In this document: positions 15,914 to 23,021 of the stretch, one piece after another | Position numbering within the stretch: position 1 is the stretch's first letter | Layout of the letters: each line of letters starts with the position of its first letter | Assembly (NCBI GenBank): GCA_937891125.1 | Contig: CALAEZ010000073.1 | Location: 1 to 40,011, forward strand | Reading direction: 5' to 3' | Origin: an uncultured Treponema sp. | Lineage (GTDB): Bacteria > Spirochaetota > Spirochaetia > Treponematales > Treponemataceae | Length of the DNA stretch: 40,011 nucleotides | Notes under the pieces: model-generated | Databases searched by the model: none | What the model saw: the letters and a program-made list of their open reading frames with translations, nothing else | What the model was told of the DNA's origin: nothing | Position numbers and translations under genes: made by a program

Positions 15914-16822
15914 TTAGTAAATTTTTTCGCCGAGTAGACGGGCAACAAGCTCCACGGCAAGTGCTGCTGTCTGATTGCGCACATCTAACACGGGGTTTAC
16001 CTCTACAATTTCTGCCGACCGCACAAGCTTAGACTCATACATTTCCTCCATAAGGAGCAGCGCCTCACGGTTTGTCATGCCTGCAGGCAGCTGATAGCCG
16101 GTTCCTGGCGCATACATCGGGTCTAAGCAGTCCATGTCAAAGCTCACGTGCACCACATCAACGCGCCGCTTAAAAAAGACGATTACCTTGCGCACCACGT
16201 CGCAAAAGCCCATGCGGTCAATGTCGCTCATCGTGTAGGCAGTGACGCCCGCTTTTTTCATTAAGACGCGCTCTTCGGGATCTACGCTCCGTAAGCCTAC
16301 ATAGCAGACGTTGCGTGGGTCAAGCTTGCGGCCGTCGTAATACAGATTTACCAGCTCGTCTAAGCCGTAACCGCAGCTTGCACTCATACATTCGCCGTGA
16401 ATGTTGCCGCTCGGGCTTGTTTCGGCAGTGTTAAAGTCACCGTGCGCGTCGACGTACAGCACGCCCATGCGCAAGCCTTTTTTTTGATATGCTGCGGCAA
16501 GCCCGGCAATTGAGCCAAGCGCGATAGAATGGTCGCCGCCAAGCACCAGCGGAAAGCCGCCATCTTCTACAGCCCGCTGTACTTCTGACGCGAGCTGCAC
16601 ATTTGCGTGCACAATCGGCTGCAGGTACTTTGCCTTGGGGTTCCCTGGCTTCTCGTATTCCTGCGGATTAATCTGAATGGGCGAAAAGTAGCGCACGGTC
16701 TGGTGGCCAAGGCTTTCTAATCGCTCTTTTATACCAGCAAGGCGGATTGCAGACGGTCCCATATCAGAGCCGTGGCGGCTGGCACCAAAATCCAGCGGCA
16801 TTTCAAGAATATGTATGTTCAT
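15914..16822 (-). CDS. rocF: Arginase
   Basis: A 302-residue ureohydrolase that splits L-arginine into ornithine and urea. The dimanganese ligands are all present: His98 (GGDHS), Asp125, His127 and Asp129 (DAHGDFN), and Asp229 and Asp231 (SFDMDCLDP). The substrate-loop motif TSPSGNIHG (135-143) fits arginase better than agmatinase. The start at 16822 is chosen rather than 16867 because a TATAAT box lies 12 bases upstream, the family N-terminus is MNIHILEMP, and the extra 15 residues are not conserved-looking. Arginase would provide ornithine and ammonia in an amino-acid fermenter. It is divided from the upstream nfu gene by a strong terminator. Confidence 0.93.
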   Translation of the reverse strand: MNIHILEMPLDFGASRHGSDMGPSAIRLAGIKERLESLGHQTVRYFSPIQINPQEYEKPGNPKAKYLQPIVHANVQLASEVQRAVEDGGFPLVLGGDHSIALGSIAGLAAAYQKKGLRMGVLYVDAHGDFNTAETSPSGNIHGECMSASCGYGLDELVNLYYDGRKLDPRNVCYVGLRSVDPEERVLMKKAGVTAYTMSDIDRMGFCDVVRKVIVFFKRRVDVVHVSFDMDCLDPMYAPGTGYQLPAGMTNREALLLMEEMYESKLVRSAEIVEVNPVLDVRNQTAALAVELVARLLGEKIY

Positions 16823-16834
16823 AGTTTTCGCGCG

Positions 16835-16864
16835 ATTATAGCGCAATTTCTGCGGGGAAAACAA
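16835..16864 (-). promoter_or_regulatory. Promoter of the arginase gene (TTGTTT, 18 bp, TATAAT)
   Basis: TATAAT at 16835-16840 and TTGTTT at 16859-16864 on the minus strand, spacer 18. The ATG is 12 bases beyond the -10 box, so the leader would be about 5-6 bases. Confidence 0.6.
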
Positions 16865-16902
16865 CACGCGCCAGATCTGGTGCCAGAGTAGGTGCGTCAG
16901 TG

Positions 16903-16927
16903 CAAAAAAAAGGCAGGTTTCCCTGCC
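16903..16927 (-). terminator. Rho-independent terminator after the nfu gene
   Basis: On the minus strand, GGCAGG-GAAA-CCTGCC (16927-16912) is a perfect 6-bp stem with a GNRA-type loop, followed directly by a run of T residues. It lies 20 bases beyond the nfu stop. Confidence 0.88.
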
Positions 16928-16946
16928 GCTTTTGCTATTACTGAAC

Positions 16947-17186
16947 CTACTGCACCTGAACGACCTCGCTTACTTCGGGACACGCGTCCTTTAGGTAGCG
17001 TTCAATGCCCATTTTAAGCGTCATTGTTGCCATGGGGCAGCTGCCGCAGCTACCGGTTAGGCGCAAATGCACGCGCTTTTCGTCGTCAATCTTTACGAAT
17101 TCCATATCGCCGCCGTCAGCCTGTAGCTGTGGACGGAACATCTCAAGCGCCTCTTTTACGGTCGCTTCAAAATCTTGTTCTGCCAT
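16947..17186 (-). CDS. NifU-like C-terminal domain (Nfu) iron-sulfur scaffold
   Basis: A 79-residue protein consisting of one Nfu domain: LQADGGDMEFVKID (21-34), then LRLTGSCGSCPMATMTL (41-57) with Cys47 and Cys50 as the CXXC pair that binds a labile 4Fe-4S cluster between two monomers for delivery to apoproteins. The length is that of stand-alone Nfu proteins. AGGAG lies 5 bases before the ATG, supporting the start. No isc or suf genes are adjacent. It is followed by a terminator. Confidence 0.92.
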   Translation of the reverse strand: MAEQDFEATVKEALEMFRPQLQADGGDMEFVKIDDEKRVHLRLTGSCGSCPMATMTLKMGIERYLKDACPEVSEVVQVQ

Positions 17187-17287
17187 AAAAACTCCTGTTA
17201 TGCGGTGCGGCTTCCAGACATGGGCGCACGCGCAAATATGCTCTAAAGATACCGATTTCTAAACTAATCGGCTATAAATTTACTGCG

Positions 17288-17842
17288 CTACTGGAGCGAT
17301 TTTACCATATAAATAAGATTGTCGTAGCTGCCGTCAGGAAGCTTTTGCGCGTTGGGAATAAAGCCCGTCTCTGAAAAACCAAGCTTTTCATACAGGCAGA
17401 GCGCGCGCTTGTTTGAGCTAAAGACATCTAGCTCCAGCTGCTCATAGCCGAGCATACTTGCCATTTCTTCCATGTACAGAAGCATCGCTGTTCCAAGCCC
17501 AATACCCCAGAATGCCTGTCGTATGCCAATGCCAAGGCGCGCGCGGTGATTCAGCTTTTTAAGGCTGTTTACGGGCGAAATACCGCAGTTACCGGCAAGG
17601 ATTCCGTCGATATAGGCGCAAATGACGCAGGAGCGCGGGTCTTCATTGTTCTGGCGAATCCAGTCGCGTTCACCGTCTGCATCATTGGTGTCAACCTCTT
17701 CCGGTAGCCGGAGCAAAAAATTTGTTTCGTGCGCACAGTCATACATCAAAAGCAGTAAATCCTGACTGTCAGCTTCTGTCGGTGAACGCAAAAGCACCTG
17801 CGTTCCGTTTTTTAGCGTCAGCGTTTCGCTCGGAATAATCAT
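17288..17842 (-). CDS. GNAT-family N-acetyltransferase
   Basis: A 184-residue single-domain acetyltransferase. The acetyl-CoA loop is RQAFWGIGLG (about 107-116, an R/Q-x-x-G-x-G variant), followed by LELDVFSSNKRALCLYEKLGF (136-156), the hallmark motif B region. The substrate is unknown. The start at 17842 is backed by a very good promoter that puts TACACT 6 bases before the ATG, with no Shine-Dalgarno; the transcript is predicted to be leaderless. It lies alone between nfu and a truncated sensor gene. Confidence 0.85.
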   Translation of the reverse strand: MIIPSETLTLKNGTQVLLRSPTEADSQDLLLLMYDCAHETNFLLRLPEEVDTNDADGERDWIRQNNEDPRSCVICAYIDGILAGNCGISPVNSLKKLNHRARLGIGIRQAFWGIGLGTAMLLYMEEMASMLGYEQLELDVFSSNKRALCLYEKLGFSETGFIPNAQKLPDGSYDNLIYMVKSLQ

Positions 17843-17848
17843 GCATAA

Positions 17849-17877
17849 AGTGTAATGGCTTTTTAAGGTACAGGCAA
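17849..17877 (-). promoter_or_regulatory. Promoter of the acetyltransferase gene (TTGCCT, 17 bp, TACACT)
   Basis: On the minus strand, TTGCCT (17877-17872), a 17-base spacer and TACACT (17854-17849), then six bases to ATG 17842. This is one of the clearest leaderless-type promoters of the window. Confidence 0.7.
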
Positions 17878-17920
17878 GAAAAAAATGCTACGCACATGTA
17901 TGCATGTGAGCTGATACAAT

Positions 17921-17949
17921 TTGTACGAAGTTGTCTGGCGTTGTATAAT
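17921..17949 (+). promoter_or_regulatory. Near-consensus sigma-70-type promoter of the truncated sensor gene (TTGTAC, 17 bp, TATAAT)
   Basis: TTGTAC at 17921-17926 and TATAAT at 17944-17949 with a 17-base spacer. Transcription would give a leader of about 33 bases up to ATG 17989. The promoter is intact although the gene it served is broken. Confidence 0.75.
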
Positions 17950-17988
17950 GGCGACACGCATACGATTGACAGGCGAACAGGAGTCTTT

Positions 17989-18114
17989 ATGAGTTTTGGC
18001 ATTAAGCAGAAAATTGCGTTTTCGACGATTGCACTTATTTTTGCAACAGCAGCGGTTATCGTGCTACTCAACTACCGAACCACCGCAATCTTACTTTTCA
18101 GGCAGCCCCATTAA
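17989..18114 (+). pseudogene. Truncated membrane sensor or chemoreceptor gene, N-terminus only
   Basis: ATG 17989 has a strong Shine-Dalgarno (AGGAG, 5 bases away) and a near-consensus promoter, yet codes for only 41 residues: MSFGIKQKIAFSTIALIFAT and onwards, a charged N-end followed by one membrane helix (about 9-28). This is how treponemal methyl-accepting chemotaxis proteins or other two-helix sensors begin. The stop at 18112-18114 overlaps the hisB stop codon on the other strand. The rest of the sensor is absent, so the gene seems cut by the rearrangement that brought in the hisB block. A genuine small membrane peptide is possible but less likely. Confidence 0.55.
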
Positions 18115-18731
18115 ACGATAACACCCTTTGTGCTTGGAATTGTCCCGCCGCGGCGGCTGTCGATTTCTGTCGCAGAGCGAATGGCGCGGGCGGCAGCCTT
18201 AAAAAGCCCTTCCATTTTGTGGTGGTCGCTTCTGCCGCGCAAAGTGTCTAAATGCAGATTGCAGCGTGCGTTCTGCACAAAGCCGTTCCAAAAATCGTCA
18301 AAACAGTCTGTCTGGAAGCTCGCTTCCCTGCCGTCTGAGCCGAGTGACACAAGCGGAATACCGGTCAGCTCTGCATTGCAGACAAGGTAAGGGCGGCCGC
18401 CAAAGTCAACGGCAGCGCGCAAAAGGCTTTCGTCCATCGGGTACAGCGAGCTTCCTGAGCGGTAAATGCCTGCACAGTCGCCAAGAGCGCGCGCAAAGCA
18501 CATGCCAAGCACAATGCCGGTGTCTTCAATCGTGTGGTGCTGGTCTACCTGCAGGTCGCCTGCAATGCTGCCTGAAAGGTCAAAAAGCCCGTGCTTGCAG
18601 AATGACTGCAAGAGGTGGTCAAAAAAGCCAATCGGGTTTTTTACGCTGCACACGCCCGAGCCATCAAGGTTCAGCGTAAGCGTAATCTGCGTTTCTTTAG
18701 TGTTTCGTTCAATGGTTGCTGTTCGTGGCAT
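18111..18731 (-). CDS. hisB: Imidazoleglycerol-phosphate dehydratase HisB
   Basis: A 206-residue enzyme of histidine synthesis that converts imidazole-glycerol phosphate to imidazole-acetol phosphate. Metal-binding motifs: FFDH (His39), DQHHTIED (His65, His66, Glu69), His160, and GRSDHHKME (His170, His171, Glu174). The gene looks intact and of normal length. A GGAG lies 6 bases before ATG 18731. No other his gene is in the window, so it is an orphan copy. Its ribosome-binding site and first 19 codons are repeated perfectly 626 bp upstream as the start of the ORF6N gene. Since the ORF6N stop is 11 bases before the hisB ATG, hisB is probably now the second gene of that transcript. Confidence 0.95.
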   Translation of the reverse strand: MPRTATIERNTKETQITLTLNLDGSGVCSVKNPIGFFDHLLQSFCKHGLFDLSGSIAGDLQVDQHHTIEDTGIVLGMCFARALGDCAGIYRSGSSLYPMDESLLRAAVDFGGRPYLVCNAELTGIPLVSLGSDGREASFQTDCFDDFWNGFVQNARCNLHLDTLRGRSDHHKMEGLFKAAARAIRSATEIDSRRGGTIPSTKGVIV

Positions 18732-18741
18732 GAAAGACTCC
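18676..18741 (-). repeat. 66-bp direct repeat, copy 1 (native hisB start region)
   Basis: This is identical to 19302-19367. It contains GGAGTCTTTC, the start codon, and codons 1-18 plus two bases of codon 19 of hisB. The identity ends sharply on both sides. The left-hand coding context continues as genuine HisB, so this copy is in its native reading context. Confidence 0.95.
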
Positions 18742-18742
18742 T

Positions 18743-19357
18743 CTACTCGTTTCTTTTTACTCGTCTAACGGTATGCTTTATTTTTCCGATTATAAAATTT
18801 AATTCAAGTGATGATTCTGTTTCTGTTGTTTCTAAATCTGGCATTACGATTTCAGAAAGCACGTTTCCAAAATGCTCCATTTTTACCTGCTGTTTTTCAG
18901 AATCTGTTTCCCTGTGCAAATCAAGAAGCTCGCGCTTTAATCCCCGGACTGCAGAAAAGGTTTCAATAATTGCAAATGTTGTATGTATTGCCGTCCTGCT
19001 TTTTAATATTGTGGCAAGCATATACAGCCCTTTTTCTGTAAACGCATGAGGAAGTGAGCGTGATTTTGCAGGAAGATTTGCGGTCGAAATTTTCGACCGC
19101 AAAATTGCCAGTTCATCTGGCGTTACCGTAAACATATAGTCAGGCGGAAATTTGTCAGGATTGTTTTTTACTGCCTCATTTATTCGTTTTGTTTCAACGC
19201 CATATAGCGCTGCAACATCTGTATCAAGAATTATATTCACACCACGAAGTGAGATGATTTTCCCCTGAACGGTATGCATTAAAGACGCGACAGCTTCAGA
19301 TGTAAGCGTAATCTGCGTTTCTTTAGTGTTTCGTTCAATGGTTGCTGTTCGTGGCAT
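18743..19357 (-). CDS. ORF6N-domain protein with a HisB-derived N-terminus
   Basis: A 204-residue chimera. Residues 1-19 (MPRTATIERNTKETQITLT) are identical to the HisB N-terminus. From about residue 31, GKIISLRGVNIILDTDVAALYGVETKRIN is the ORF6N DNA-binding-type domain of phage and mobile-element regulators, followed by HAFTEKGLYMLATILKS (about 104-120), a coiled helical region, and the typical C-terminal SSLELNFIIGKIKHTVRR. The role of such proteins is not established; phage-related regulation or DNA binding is suspected. The start uses the duplicated hisB Shine-Dalgarno (GGAG, 6 bases before the ATG) and probably the old hisB promoter. The stop is 1 base before the second repeat, leaving translation of hisB unaffected or coupled. 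Confidence 0.85.
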   Translation of the reverse strand: MPRTATIERNTKETQITLTSEAVASLMHTVQGKIISLRGVNIILDTDVAALYGVETKRINEAVKNNPDKFPPDYMFTVTPDELAILRSKISTANLPAKSRSLPHAFTEKGLYMLATILKSRTAIHTTFAIIETFSAVRGLKRELLDLHRETDSEKQQVKMEHFGNVLSEIVMPDLETTETESSLELNFIIGKIKHTVRRVKRNE

Positions 19358-19367
19358 GAAAGACTCC
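19302..19367 (-). repeat. 66-bp direct repeat, copy 2 (in front of the ORF6N gene)
   Basis: Perfect copy of 18676-18741, including the Shine-Dalgarno and the first 18 codons of hisB plus two bases. It diverges into ORF6N sequence within codon 19. On its 5' side it joins the divergent promoter region, which is probably the original hisB promoter. Confidence 0.95.
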
Positions 19368-19381
19368 GTTTTTCTGCCGTC

Positions 19382-19410
19382 ATTTTACGTGTTTTCTACG
19401 TGAGAAACAA
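19382..19410 (-). promoter_or_regulatory. Promoter of the ORF6N-hisB transcript (TTGTTT, 17 bp, TAAAAT)
   Basis: On the minus strand, TTGTTT (19410-19405), a 17-base spacer and TAAAAT (19387-19382). The leader would be short, about 18-20 bases, with GGAG before ATG 19357. Confidence 0.6.
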
Positions 19411-19461
19411 GCGGCAAAACGAGGTGAGCAGGCTCTTTCCTTTTGGAGAATCTCGTTCACA

Positions 19462-19490
19462 TTGACCACGCTCTGCTCTGGCGCTACTAT
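19462..19490 (+). promoter_or_regulatory. Promoter of the GH51 gene (TTGACC, 17 bp, TACTAT), leaderless type
   Basis: TTGACC (19462-19467), a 17-base spacer, TACTAT (19485-19490), then six bases and ATG 19497. No Shine-Dalgarno is present. It is back to back with the ORF6N-hisB promoter. Confidence 0.7.
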
Positions 19491-19496
19491 TACCGC

Positions 19497-21926
19497 ATGA
19501 CAACACTGCATATCGATACGGCTTCGTCTGAAAAAGACGTAAGCGACTTATACGGCATTTTTTTTGAAGATTTGAATCATGCGGCTGACGGCGGTTTGTA
19601 TGGCGAGCTAGTGCGAAACCGCGCATTTGAGTTCTGTGCGCGGGATAATCCAGCGTATACCGCCCTTACTGGCTGGGAAGCGCTTCACGGCGCAGGCGAA
19701 GTACGTCTTGACGTCATTACGGGAAAGTCGGTCAGCAGCAAAAACCCGCATTATCTTGCGCTCGACATTCTTGCGTCAGGTGAAGGCACCGGCTTTTGCA
19801 ATCTCGGCTACAACAGCGGGATTCCGCTGTGTGCGGGAAGCACGTACCGCTTTAGCTGTTATGTGCGCCGCGAGCAGGATTTTGCAGCTCCCGTGACGGC
19901 AGCGCTGACCGCAAGTGACGGCACCGTGTATGCTTCATCGCAATTTGTCGCCGGTGCAGACTGGCAACACATTTCGCTTACGCTGACGGCTCCTAAAACC
20001 GACACCAGCGCCCGTCTTGCGATTACCGCCGCCGGCATCGGCAGGCTCTACTTTGACTTTGTGTCGCTGTTCCCGATTGCTACCTACCGCCAGCGCGACA
20101 ACGGCTTACGGCGCGACCTGGCAGAAAAGCTTGAAGCGCTCCACCCGCGTTTTATGCGCTTTCCCGGCGGCTGTCTTGTGCATGACGGCGCGTTGGATGC
20201 TACCTCGCACGATGCGCAGTATCGCTGGAAAAACTCGGTAGGCCGCATAGAAGACCGCCCTTCGCGCCGCAACAACTGGGGTTACAATCAGTCGCTGGGG
20301 TTGGGCTTTTACGAATATTTTCTGCTCTGTGAGGATTTAGGCGCAAAGCCGCTTCCGGTGCTGCCAGCAGGCTACGATCCGCATCATCATCGCGCCTGTC
20401 CCATGGAAAACATGCAGCCGTTTGTGCAGGATGCGCTGGATTTAATTGATTTTGCAAACGGAGATGCGTCTACCGAATGGGGAAAGCGCCGCGCTGAGCT
20501 GGGGCATCCTGCTCCCTTTAATCTGGAATATCTTGGCATTGGGAACGAAGAGGTTGGAGCGGATTTTCCGCCACGTTTCAAGATGATTCGGGATGCGGTA
20601 AAAAAAGCCCACCCAGAGATACAGGTGATTGGTTCGAGCGGGCCTTTTTCTGCTGGCAGCGAGTTTGAGCGTGGTTGGGAATCAGCCCGTTCAGACGGCG
20701 CCGATTTGGTGGATGAGCACTACTATATGGCTCCCGAATGGATGCTGGCTCATATTGACCGCTATGCGTCTTACAAGGCGGGAGAGCCGAAAGTCTTTTT
20801 GGGTGAATACGCGAGCTGGGGAAACAAATGGAAGAATGCGCTCTATGAAGCCGCCTACATGACGGCGCTCGAAAAGGCTCCGCAGGTGGCGCTTGCCTGT
20901 TATGCACCGCTTTTTTGCAATGTCGGCTACGCAAACTGGAAGCCAGACATGATTTTCTTTGACAACAGCCGTTCGTTTACAACAGCAAACTACGCGGTGC
21001 AACAGCTTTTCATGCAAAACACGGGACGCACGCTGCTTTCGGCACATGCCGACTGCGACGAAACGCCTGTACTGCCAGAGGATGATGGCGGCTTTACAGG
21101 AGCGATTGGCGTTCAGTGGATAAAAGCTGACGCCGCCTACAGCGACATTACGCTGACTGAGTACGATTCTGGCGAGGCGGCGGGATCGGGTGCTGACGCG
21201 GCTGGTGCGGCAGGCGCAGAAGCTGCCGCGGGCGTTACCGAACGCACGCTGACAAAAGCTTGTGTGAGTGAAGCTTGTCAAAACGTCGTGCTGGCTACTA
21301 CAAGCGCTCGCCGCTGGAAGCTTAGTCTTATCGCCCGCGAAACAAGCAGCAAGCAGGGATTCCGCATTTATTTTGGAAGCCGCGCAGACGAAGGAAGCGC
21401 CCGCCGCTATTATTGGGAAATCGGCGGCTGGCAGAATCAGGACACAACGGTCTGCAAGGACTTGCGAAAGAACGAGCTTGCAAGCTGCTTAGAGCAGCGG
21501 CTCTTTACCGTTGAGCGCGGGCGTGACTACCGTCTGGAGCTAGTTGTAGATGGGCGCGATATTCGTGCGTTTATCGACGGCAAAGAAGTGCACTGCTGTA
21601 CTGACGTGCTGCCGGTTATTGAGCCGCTGTATTGGACGGCAACAGCAGACAGCCGCGCGGTGTATGTAAAGGCGGTTAACGTAAGCGACAGCCCGCGGGC
21701 GTTGCGTGCAGAGCTTCCGATGGTAGCAGGCGCGGCGGCGGTAGCAAACACAGCGCAGGTAACGCTGCTTTCAGCGCCACTGGAAGCAGAAAACAGTTTT
21801 GAAGCGCCAGATGCCGTTGCACCAAAGACAAGCACGCTGCCGCTTTCTACGGCGGCAGGTGCGGCAGTGTTAGAATATACGCTTAAGCCGCATACGGTTG
21901 CTGCGTTCTGCATTCCGCGCGTGTAA
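19497..21926 (+). CDS. GH51 alpha-L-arabinofuranosidase
   Basis: An 809-residue glycosidase that removes arabinofuranosyl side chains from arabinoxylan or arabinan. Order: an N-terminal strand, a CBM-like beta domain (about 50-195), the TIM barrel with acid/base Glu351 (GIGNEE) and nucleophile Glu437 (FLGEY), and a C-terminal beta-sandwich. The sandwich includes an ARETSSKQGFRIYFGSR to WEIGGW segment usual in the Bacteroidetes/fungal-type subgroup. There is no signal peptide, so it probably acts on imported oligosaccharides in the cytoplasm. Residues about 558-582 are an Ala/Gly-rich insert followed by a small inverted repeat in the DNA (21251-21279). Start 19497 is preferred over 19443 because the promoter and the family N-terminus (MTTLHIDTA) agree; the extra 18 residues would overlap the promoter. 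Confidence 0.92.
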   Translation: MTTLHIDTASSEKDVSDLYGIFFEDLNHAADGGLYGELVRNRAFEFCARDNPAYTALTGWEALHGAGEVRLDVITGKSVSSKNPHYLALDILASGEGTGFCNLGYNSGIPLCAGSTYRFSCYVRREQDFAAPVTAALTASDGTVYASSQFVAGADWQHISLTLTAPKTDTSARLAITAAGIGRLYFDFVSLFPIATYRQRDNGLRRDLAEKLEALHPRFMRFPGGCLVHDGALDATSHDAQYRWKNSVGRIEDRPSRRNNWGYNQSLGLGFYEYFLLCEDLGAKPLPVLPAGYDPHHHRACPMENMQPFVQDALDLIDFANGDASTEWGKRRAELGHPAPFNLEYLGIGNEEVGADFPPRFKMIRDAVKKAHPEIQVIGSSGPFSAGSEFERGWESARSDGADLVDEHYYMAPEWMLAHIDRYASYKAGEPKVFLGEYASWGNKWKNALYEAAYMTALEKAPQVALACYAPLFCNVGYANWKPDMIFFDNSRSFTTANYAVQQLFMQNTGRTLLSAHADCDETPVLPEDDGGFTGAIGVQWIKADAAYSDITLTEYDSGEAAGSGADAAGAAGAEAAAGVTERTLTKACVSEACQNVVLATTSARRWKLSLIARETSSKQGFRIYFGSRADEGSARRYYWEIGGWQNQDTTVCKDLRKNELASCLEQRLFTVERGRDYRLELVVDGRDIRAFIDGKEVHCCTDVLPVIEPLYWTATADSRAVYVKAVNVSDSPRALRAELPMVAGAAAVANTAQVTLLSAPLEAENSFEAPDAVAPKTSTLPLSTAAGAAVLEYTLKPHTVAAFCIPRV

Positions 21927-22055
21927 GGCGCTGTAGGCGTTTGCCGCGCTGCGTGGAAAGCTTGCGCGCGCGTAAGGCGCCGCTACTTGCACGGGCACGC
22001 CTTGCATGACTTGCCTCGGCGGCAGCTGCAATACCAGCAGCTGAAACTCGAGCGG

Positions 22056-22991
22056 CTACAACAGCAGCAGCTGCGTGTCGCGGAAGCTCTGCTGCCGTGC
22101 GTCGTGAATAACATCACCTGGCAAGGCGCCGCCGAGCAAAAACGGCGAGTCGGGGTCGTGCAGCGCATGATTTTTGGCAACAAGCCGCGCGTCGTAGTTT
22201 GCGTAGCAGTAGCGACAGAGGTGCGGACAGCTGTTATAGGCACCGATGTCATGCGTAGGAAGACAGGCGCAGTGCTTACGCAAAGGATGCGCGGCGATGT
22301 GCGGCAACAGCCGTATTCCAGTGGCGCCTTCGATGCAGGTGCGCGAAATGCAAGCGCCAGATTGTATGCCGTAGTCGCTCAAATCAAGCTTTTCGGCGCA
22401 GCTTTCTATCTGAATTCCTGTTTCACGCCCAATGGAGCTGAAGGCTTGAGCCAAAAAACGCTGGTCTACTTCGCTCACTTCTCTTAGTTCTGGAAAATTA
22501 CGCTTCGTCTTTTCGTACAAATCTATAAAGCTGATAATGCAACGGTCGGTAGTTGGCGCAAGTGTTTCTGCCATGGTGCGGAACGCGCGTATGTGCGCAC
22601 TGACCGTGTAGGTGCTGTCGATAAAAATCGGATCATAGCGCCAGCAGACTGCTGCTTTTCCGACTTGTGCGCTTAACGCAGCAAACGTCTCCATGACAGC
22701 TTCTTTTGCAGGCACCTGCGGCTCTACGTCAGAAGCATACGGCGTTATCGTCACAAAAAAGTAGAGTCCGAGTCCGCTTTTTTTAAGCTCGTCGATGTAT
22801 GGTAAGAGCGGCGCCGGGTTTTTAGTGCAGAATACCAGGCAGTCGACAACATCGGGTGTCAGGCGGTAGCGGGTTACCTGCTCTTTATAATAGGGATTGC
22901 GTACCAGCACAAAGCCTTCGCGGATGCGCTTCATAAGCCATTCACTGTAGAAAGCAGGTATATCTGTCCGGCCGCTTGCAAATAAAATCAT
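22056..22991 (-). CDS. DUF1848 family protein with a C-terminal CX3CX2C cluster
   Basis: A 311-residue protein of unknown function. The N-terminus ILFASGRTDIPAFYSEW and the motifs CLVFCTKNP (51-59), FVTITPY and RYDP identify the DUF1848 family. The barrel-like body ends with a cysteine-rich part: Cys214, 219, 241, 243, and SCPHLCRYCYANYD (254-267), where Cys255, Cys259 and Cys262 have the CX3CX2C spacing of a radical SAM cluster, but at the C-terminus. GAGGAG lies just before ATG 22991. It is the third gene of a minus-strand set behind the EAL phosphodiesterase and an acetyltransferase. The neighbours give no substrate clue. Confidence 0.85.
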   Translation of the reverse strand: MILFASGRTDIPAFYSEWLMKRIREGFVLVRNPYYKEQVTRYRLTPDVVDCLVFCTKNPAPLLPYIDELKKSGLGLYFFVTITPYASDVEPQVPAKEAVMETFAALSAQVGKAAVCWRYDPIFIDSTYTVSAHIRAFRTMAETLAPTTDRCIISFIDLYEKTKRNFPELREVSEVDQRFLAQAFSSIGRETGIQIESCAEKLDLSDYGIQSGACISRTCIEGATGIRLLPHIAAHPLRKHCACLPTHDIGAYNSCPHLCRYCYANYDARLVAKNHALHDPDSPFLLGGALPGDVIHDARQQSFRDTQLLLL

Positions 22992-23021
22992 GCTGACTCC
23001 TCTTGGCTTCTGTCGCTGCTT

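Larger units (their letters stand above)
18742..19367 (-). mobile_element. Putative ORF6N start-codon cassette (560 unique bases plus one 66-bp repeat)
   Basis: The unit between the repeat copies holds a single ORF6N gene whose stop codon is one base from the downstream repeat. The AT-richer composition than its neighbours, the tight packing and the flanking long direct repeats suggest a cassette that entered at the hisB start codon. There are no transposase, integrase or terminal inverted repeats. Within the unit, AACGGTATGC occurs near both ends (18767-18776 and 19268-19277), possibly by chance. The mobile nature is inferred. Confidence 0.55.

Noticed and set aside
18767..19277. 10-bp AACGGTATGC near both ends of the ORF6N cassette as element ends
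   Set aside because: Each copy encodes His-Thr-Val within ORF6N coding sequence and they are not at the cassette borders; chance is more likely.
21251..21279. Inverted repeat in the GH51 gene as a confirmed mobile palindrome
   Set aside because: The match to the radical SAM palindrome is loose; kept only as a supporting hint.
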